Assembly: GCA_051866775.1 (NCBI GenBank) | Contig: JBJDXR010000047.1 | Location: 158,871 to 222,870 of the forward strand | DNA length: 64,000 nt | Direction of reading: 5' to 3' | From: RUG626 sp051866775 | GTDB lineage: Bacteria; Bacillota; Clostridia; Oscillospirales; Oscillospiraceae | Part shown: positions 59,658 to 64,000 of the stretch, piece after piece | Layout: the number at the start of each line of letters is the position of its first letter | Numbering within the stretch: the stretch's first letter is position 1 | Notes under the pieces: model-generated | The model's database searches: none | Told to the model about the DNA's origin: nothing | The model's input: the letters and a program-made list of their open reading frames with translations, nothing else | Translations under genes and position numbers: made by a program

Positions 59658-61067
59658 TTATATTTTCTCGATCTTTATAAGGCTTGTGTTGCCGCTGGTG
59701 CCGGTGGCTCCGCCGGTGATCACTATCCTATCGTCCTTTTTAAGTCCGAACTTCTCTTTTGAGACCTTTGCCGCCGTGTAAAACAGAACATCGGTGGAGG
59801 TAAACTCCTCGCACAGCGCCGGCAGAACTCCCCATGACATAGCCAGCTTGCGCCAGGTCTTTACGTCAGTGGTAAGCCCCAGAATATCCACCGGCGAACG
59901 GAACCGGGATACCATGCGCACCGTCATGCCTGAAAGGGAGCATACGGCGATGACCTTAGCCTCAATATCTATAGCCATACCGCAGGTGGCGTGGGAGATC
60001 GCGTCAACAGTATTCTTAATATTAAACTCCGTATTGCGGAAGCGCTTGGCATAATCTATATTGCGCTCGGCCTCCTCTGCGATGCGGGACATCGTCTCCA
60101 CCGTAAGCACCGGGTACTTGCCGGCGGCGGTCTCCCCGGAGAGCATTATGGCGCTGGTCCCGTCGTACACGGCATTTGCCACATCGGATATCTCCGCCCT
60201 TGTGGGACGGGCGTTGTGTATCATCGACTCCAGCATCTCTGTTGCCGTTATGACGCGCTTTCCAAGCAGGCGGCACTGGGTTATAAGGTGCTTCTGTATA
60301 CCGGGCAGCTCCTCAAAGGGTATCTCCACGCCCATGTCGCCGCGGCCTATCATTATGCCGTCGCACTCGGCGCATATCTCGGCTATAAGATTGACGCCGG
60401 AGCGGTTTTCGATCTTCGCTATAAGGTCGATACCGGAGATGCCGTTCTCCGCCATAAACGCCTTAACATCACGAAGATCCTGCCCGTTTGAGACGAAAGA
60501 GCAGGCAATGAAATCCACATCGTTTTTGGCGCCGAAAAGTATATCGCTCTTATCCTGCTCGCTTAAATACTCTTGCTTCAGCACCTTCCCGGGGAAGCTC
60601 ATGCTCTTCCTGTCGGAGAGCTCCCCTCCCACGATAACAGTGCAGATAATGTCTGTATCCGTAAGCTCCTTTACCTCAAAGGTCATAAGCCCGTTATTCA
60701 GCAGTATCCTGTCGCCGGGGGACATCTCTTTTACCAGATCCTTATAGGACACGGAGACACGGGTTTCATCGCCGACTATCTCCTCTGTTGTAAAAGCAAA
60801 GGTATCTCCCTCCCGCAGCTCGATCTTGCCGTTTTTAAACGTACGTATCCTGTACTCCGGGCCTTTGGTGTCAAGCATTATAGCCACCGGAAGTCCCAGC
60901 TTTTCGCGGACTTTTTTTATAAGGTCTATTTTCTCCTGCTGTTCCTCATGGGTTCCGTGGGAGAAGTTAAGCCGGGCAACATTCATGCCGGCGAGGCACA
61001 TTTTTGTCAGTGTCTCCTCATCCGAAGAAGCCGGACCGATGGTACATACAATCTTAGTTTTTCTCAT
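59658..61067 (-). CDS. pyk: Pyruvate kinase
   Basis: 469 residues, the short form without the extra C-terminal PEP-utilizer domain of bacilli. Makes pyruvate and ATP from phosphoenolpyruvate. Landmarks: TKIVCTIGPASSDEETL, MNVARLNFSHGTHEE, MLDTKGPEYRIRTF, the K-x-E-N metal region (LIAKIENRSGV), GDMGVEIPFEELPGIQK and the MLSGETAAGKYPV loop. A TTG two codons upstream is in frame; the ATG at 61067 follows AAGG. Confidence 0.97.
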   Translation of the reverse strand: MRKTKIVCTIGPASSDEETLTKMCLAGMNVARLNFSHGTHEEQQEKIDLIKKVREKLGLPVAIMLDTKGPEYRIRTFKNGKIELREGDTFAFTTEEIVGDETRVSVSYKDLVKEMSPGDRILLNNGLMTFEVKELTDTDIICTVIVGGELSDRKSMSFPGKVLKQEYLSEQDKSDILFGAKNDVDFIACSFVSNGQDLRDVKAFMAENGISGIDLIAKIENRSGVNLIAEICAECDGIMIGRGDMGVEIPFEELPGIQKHLITQCRLLGKRVITATEMLESMIHNARPTRAEISDVANAVYDGTSAIMLSGETAAGKYPVLTVETMSRIAEEAERNIDYAKRFRNTEFNIKNTVDAISHATCGMAIDIEAKVIAVCSLSGMTVRMVSRFRSPVDILGLTTDVKTWRKLAMSWGVLPALCEEFTSTDVLFYTAAKVSKEKFGLKKDDRIVITGGATGTSGNTSLIKIEKI

Positions 61068-61100
61068 TAGCAAAACCTTCCCATTTTAAAATACAGCATT

Positions 61101-61129
61101 ATTCTATTTCCATACCTTTTCCCCGTCAA
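61101..61129 (-). promoter_or_regulatory. Promoter of pyk
   Basis: Minus-strand -35 TTGACG (61129-61124) and -10 TAGAAT (61106-61101), spacer 17 bp, about 34 nt before the start. Confidence 0.72.
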
Positions 61130-61193
61130 GTTATATTTATGTAAAGCTCTTCCGGGGCACGTGCTTATATTCACCGGGAAGGTTGGATTTTAT

Positions 61194-61793
61194 TCAGTGT
61201 GCCTCGAGGCTTACTGCGGATATCTCATAGGCAGTCTTTTCAACCGGCACGTCGTTCTCCATCTTTATGTAGCTTCTGCTCTGGAGCCTTCCCATCAGGT
61301 CCACCTGCGTGCCGGTGTCCCACTGAGCGGCGTTTCTGGCCATTGCCCCCCAAGCTATGCAAGGCAGATAATCGGAGCGTCCGTAATTTCGGTTCACCGC
61401 CAGCATCAGGTCGCAAATCTCCCGTCCCATGGGCGTGCGGCGCAGTGTGGGCGGTTTGCACAGGCTTCCTGAAAGCAGCACCGTATTTTCAAAATCGTCA
61501 TCAGTAAATTTAAGTGCCCGGGCCAAAACCGTTATTACCAGCTTCGGCCCAACTCCGCTGCGGTTATTAAAGGAGCGCACCTCTCCCCAGACCTTAAGTC
61601 TCGGAAGCTCAGTTACCTCAAGCTCCTTAAGCTGCTGCTCCAGCAGAACGACATTGAGCACATCCTCAGTTCCCGAGAGCCGCCGGACAGCAAGGGGAAA
61701 CCTGTAATATGCTCCCTCCCGGCCTGTATGCGAAAGCTCCGGCCTGCCGGCGACCTCTCCACAGAGCCTTATAGCGTCGTTAGTTCTATCCAA
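61194..61793 (-). CDS. Tandem OB-fold protein, SSB-like
   Basis: 199 residues with two SSB/PriB-like OB folds: the first (about 6-95, AIRLCGEVAGRPELSHTG, YYRFPLAVRRLSG, LPRLKVWGEVRSFNNRSG) and the second (about 100-195, ENTVLLSGSLCKPPTLRRTPMG, DLMLAVNRNYGRSDYLPCIAWGAMARNA, DLMGRLQSRSYIK). There is no acidic SSB tail. A GTG at 61802 abuts GAGGA; the TTG at 61793 has proper spacing and is taken. It may bind single-stranded DNA as a compact two-domain unit. Lone gene. Confidence 0.82.
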   Translation of the reverse strand: MDRTNDAIRLCGEVAGRPELSHTGREGAYYRFPLAVRRLSGTEDVLNVVLLEQQLKELEVTELPRLKVWGEVRSFNNRSGVGPKLVITVLARALKFTDDDFENTVLLSGSLCKPPTLRRTPMGREICDLMLAVNRNYGRSDYLPCIAWGAMARNAAQWDTGTQVDLMGRLQSRSYIKMENDVPVEKTAYEISAVSLEAH

Positions 61794-62012
61794 ATGATCC
61801 ACTCCTCACGCATCGCCGTCCACTTGGGGACGGGCGTTTTCTGTGGTAAGTATATGAGCGCCGGAGGCGGCGTTATACCAATTTTTCCGGAGAACATAAC
61901 AGTGTTGATTTTTTAAATTTATGTGCATTTGGGGGATTGAAAAGTTTTCCGTTTTTGCTATACTGTTTGGCGCTACACAAAAAATCTTTATCGGTAAAAA
62001 GGAGACCCGTCG

Positions 62013-63365
62013 ATGGGTAAAGATATGACTAAGGGCAGTCCCCTGCGGCTCATACTGCTCTTCTCCCTTCCGCTGCTGATTGGAAATGTATTTCAGCAGT
62101 TTTACAATATGGCGGACACCATAATCGTCGGGCGCACCGTGGGCGTTGATGCTCTGGCGGCGGTCGGCTCCACAGGCTCGATATCCTTCCTTGTGCTGGG
62201 CTTTGTCATAGGCACCACCAGCGGCTTTTCCGTTATAACCGCCCAGCGGTTCGGCGCAGGGGATCAAGACGGCGTGCGCCGCTCAATATGCACCAGCATC
62301 GTTCTCAGCGCCTCACTCACCCTGATCCTCACAACCCTCAGTATGAGTCTCGCAATGCCAATGCTTAAGCTCATGAACACCCCCTCAGATATAATAGACG
62401 GCGCATACAACTATATAATCGTGATTTTCGGCGGTATATTTGCCTCGTATTTTTATAACTCCCTCTCGGGAATACTGCGTGCCATCGGCGACAGTCGCAC
62501 GCCGCTCATGTTCCTAATCGTGGCCTCGGTGCTCAATATAATTCTGGATTTTGTGTTTATACGGGCCTTTCACATGGGCGTGGCAGGCGCGGGCTACGCT
62601 ACCGTTCTTGCCCAGGCCGTATCCGGTACACTCTGCCTTTTTTACATTGCAAAGCACTATCCCATGCTCAAGATGCACAGAGAGGACTGGCGTTTTTCAT
62701 GGTCCTTCGCCCTCAAGCACCTTCAGGTCGGTATCCCTATGGCTCTCCAATTTTCCATAACTGCCATCGGCATAATGGTCCTCCAATCAGCGCTCAACAG
62801 CTTTGGCTCAACGGTCGTCGCCGCCTATACCGCCGCCTCAAAAGTGGAGATCATATTTACCCAGCCCATGGCTACCCTCGGTGTCACCATATCCACCTAC
62901 GCCGCCCAGAACCTGGGCGCAATGCAGTACGGGCGCATCCGCCGCGGGATGCGCATCAGCGTGCTGTTGTCCATGGCCGCCACGGCTCTGGCTTCCTTCG
63001 CAGTGGTGGTATTCGGAAGATTTTTTGTAAGCCTTTTTATCGACACCCCCACGGAGCAGATATACGGCTATGCCCAGACCTACCTCAATACTATAGCCAT
63101 ATTTTTCATTGCGCTGGCCTTTCTGAATGTCTTCCGCTACGCCCTTCAGGGCATCGGCAGCGCAGCTATAACGATGCTGGCCGGGGCCATAGAGCTTGTG
63201 ATGCGCTGTACCGCCTGCGCGGTGCTGCCCGAAAAACTAGGCTATCAGGGGGTGTGCCTTGCAAGTCCGCTTGCATGGATTGGCGCGGCACTTCCATTGA
63301 TTTTCATATACATATTTAAGGAACGCCGCTTTCCGGAGGACGGGGTCCCGTTAACTCACAGATAA
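62013..63365 (+). CDS. MATE family efflux transporter
   Basis: 450 residues with 12 hydrophobic helices. Text typical of the DinF/NorM-like group: MTKGSPLRLILLFSLPLLIGNVFQQFYNMADTIIVGRTVGVDALAAVGSTG (seen as NVFQQFYNMADTIIVGRTVG), SGILRAIGDSRTPLMFLI and QNLGAMQYGRIRRGMRIS. AAAAAGGAG precedes the ATG. Third MATE gene of the window. The upstream 61803-62012 has no gene. Substrate unknown. Confidence 0.93.
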   Translation: MGKDMTKGSPLRLILLFSLPLLIGNVFQQFYNMADTIIVGRTVGVDALAAVGSTGSISFLVLGFVIGTTSGFSVITAQRFGAGDQDGVRRSICTSIVLSASLTLILTTLSMSLAMPMLKLMNTPSDIIDGAYNYIIVIFGGIFASYFYNSLSGILRAIGDSRTPLMFLIVASVLNIILDFVFIRAFHMGVAGAGYATVLAQAVSGTLCLFYIAKHYPMLKMHREDWRFSWSFALKHLQVGIPMALQFSITAIGIMVLQSALNSFGSTVVAAYTAASKVEIIFTQPMATLGVTISTYAAQNLGAMQYGRIRRGMRISVLLSMAATALASFAVVVFGRFFVSLFIDTPTEQIYGYAQTYLNTIAIFFIALAFLNVFRYALQGIGSAAITMLAGAIELVMRCTACAVLPEKLGYQGVCLASPLAWIGAALPLIFIYIFKERRFPEDGVPLTHR

Positions 63366-63388
63366 TAAAACGAGGTGTCTTTTCCGTA

Positions 63389-63428
63389 TGCACCTATAGT
63401 TGACTGTAGGTGCAAAAACTGCTATATT
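63389..63428 (+). promoter_or_regulatory. Promoter with operator dyad before the mutarotase gene
   Basis: -35 TTGACT (63400-63405), -10 TATATT (63423-63428), spacer 17 bp. The -35 sits inside an inverted repeat TGCACCTA ... TAGGTGCA (63389-63414), so a regulator bound there would cover the promoter. Confidence 0.65.
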
Positions 63429-63485
63429 TTAATTACAAGGCCGCATACAGGCCACAATTTCGCGTGATGATAAGGAGTAATCACA

Positions 63486-63923
63486 ATGTTAAAGACAAGC
63501 TGCATAAATACCGAGGTACTCGCGCACCTTGCAAAGTGCGGCCACGGCGACCAGATACTTATCGCCAGCGCCAACTTCCCTATGGACAGCCAGACAAACC
63601 CCGCCGCCAAGCGCATATATCTGGGCGTCAGCGCCGGGATCCCCTCCACCACTCAGGTGCTTGAGGCGCTGGCGGGTGTCATGAATATAGAGACCGCCAA
63701 GGTGCTCGGTCCGCAGAAGATTGAGGGCGAGCCGGAACCGTGGGAAGCTTTCAGGGAGTTTAATCAGGTGATGCCGGGGCTTGAGCTTGAGCGCTATGAC
63801 AGGTACCCCTTCTACGACATCTGCAAGGACCCCTCCGTGCGTCTCGTTATACAGACCGGCGACCAGCGGGAATACGCAAATGTCCTTGTCACCATGACCG
63901 TCGTCAGACGCTCCGATAGCTGA
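63486..63923 (+). CDS. RbsD/FucU family sugar mutarotase
   Basis: 145 residues. Interconverts anomeric or ring forms of ribose, fucose or a similar sugar. Family text: LAKCGHGDQILIASANFP (usual form GHGDxIxIxDANFP; the Asp is Ser here), STTQVLEALAGVM and a C-terminal IQTGDQREYANVLV with the late catalytic Tyr. It fits FucU better than RbsD by the RxYANV-type ending. AAGGAG precedes the ATG. No sugar transporter or kinase is in the window. Confidence 0.88.
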   Translation: MLKTSCINTEVLAHLAKCGHGDQILIASANFPMDSQTNPAAKRIYLGVSAGIPSTTQVLEALAGVMNIETAKVLGPQKIEGEPEPWEAFREFNQVMPGLELERYDRYPFYDICKDPSVRLVIQTGDQREYANVLVTMTVVRRSDS

Positions 63924-63946
63924 GATCTTTAGGATTTTATTATATA

Positions 63947-63977
63947 TTGACATCTTTTAGCTTTTATTGTATATAAT
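63947..63977 (+). promoter_or_regulatory. Sigma-A promoter firing out of the window
   Basis: -35 TTGACA (63947-63952); -10 TATATA (17-bp spacer) or TATAAT (19-bp spacer) at 63970-63977. A GGGGGGG run close behind may be part of a ribosome binding site or an RNA 5' end. Confidence 0.6.
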
Positions 63978-64000
63978 ATAAATAAACTACCCTGGGGGGG

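Noticed and set aside
1..64000. CRISPR array, prophage, insertion sequence with transposase, rRNA operon
   Set aside because: No regularly spaced repeats, no Cas, phage structural, transposase or integrase protein, and no rRNA sequence was found on either strand.

Overview
The window is 64 kb of bacterial chromosome of moderate GC content. Gene content points to a strict anaerobe of the Clostridia, most likely an Oscillospiraceae-type gut Firmicute (inference). Pointers are RNase Y, the cysteine-bearing form of ribosomal protein S18, a rubredoxin, a PPi-type phosphofructokinase, the QueT/QueH queuosine salvage pair, the AsrABC anaerobic sulfite reductase, three MATE exporters and a serpin. 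Strong AGGAGG-type ribosome binding sites and U-tract terminators are common. No rRNA, CRISPR array, transposase, integrase or phage gene was seen.

Layout. 1-8.9 kb (all minus): pnp (cut by the window edge), rpsO, a rubredoxin, mnmG, an ATP-grasp/polysaccharide deacetylase/galU envelope group, and queH-queT with a leader able to hide the queT ribosome binding site. 9-11.8 kb: a small membrane protein, the rpsF-ssb-rpsR operon with a promoter and structured leader, and a lipoyl-less E2-like acyltransferase. 11.9-14.1 kb: a 280-bp MITE-like inverted-repeat element, then an ECF sigma factor translationally coupled to a membrane-anchored serpin. 14.4-19.3 kb: RNase Y, two MATE exporters, tRNA-Arg(CCT). 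19.4-19.75 kb: an orphan transcription unit, a strong candidate non-coding RNA. 19.9-28.8 kb: LysR regulator, asrABC, a FecCD-type metal/cofactor ABC importer and two siroheme enzymes that cover uroporphyrinogen III formation through siroheme; together they form a sulfite-reduction module with its prosthetic-group supply. 28.8-40 kb: PPi-phosphofructokinase, TrkAH potassium uptake, tRNA-Ser, MetRS and a heterodimeric ABC exporter. 40.3-47.5 kb: a catabolic cluster (amidohydrolase, SDR, enolase-superfamily dehydratase, aldehyde dehydrogenase, GntR) divergent from a YeiH-family exporter whose promoter carries GntR-type operators. 47.7-49 kb: acyl-ACP thioesterase, tRNA-Arg(ACG), tRNA-Val. 49-58 kb: a probable island with a two-component system, two tandem copies of an ABC-2 exporter cassette, a cardiolipin synthase and a small protein with 11-residue repeats; near-identical 32-bp hairpins lie at both ends, one just 3' of tRNA-Val. 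58-64 kb: a second ECF sigma/membrane protein pair, pyruvate kinase, a tandem-OB SSB-like protein, a MATE exporter and an RbsD/FucU-type mutarotase.

Most striking are the ECF sigma-serpin pair (a possible protease-sensing switch), the orphan ncRNA unit, the tRNA-adjacent envelope-defence island with its synuclein-like repeat protein, and the GntR-YeiH regulatory link. Starts were chosen by ribosome binding site position and often differ from the longest open frame.
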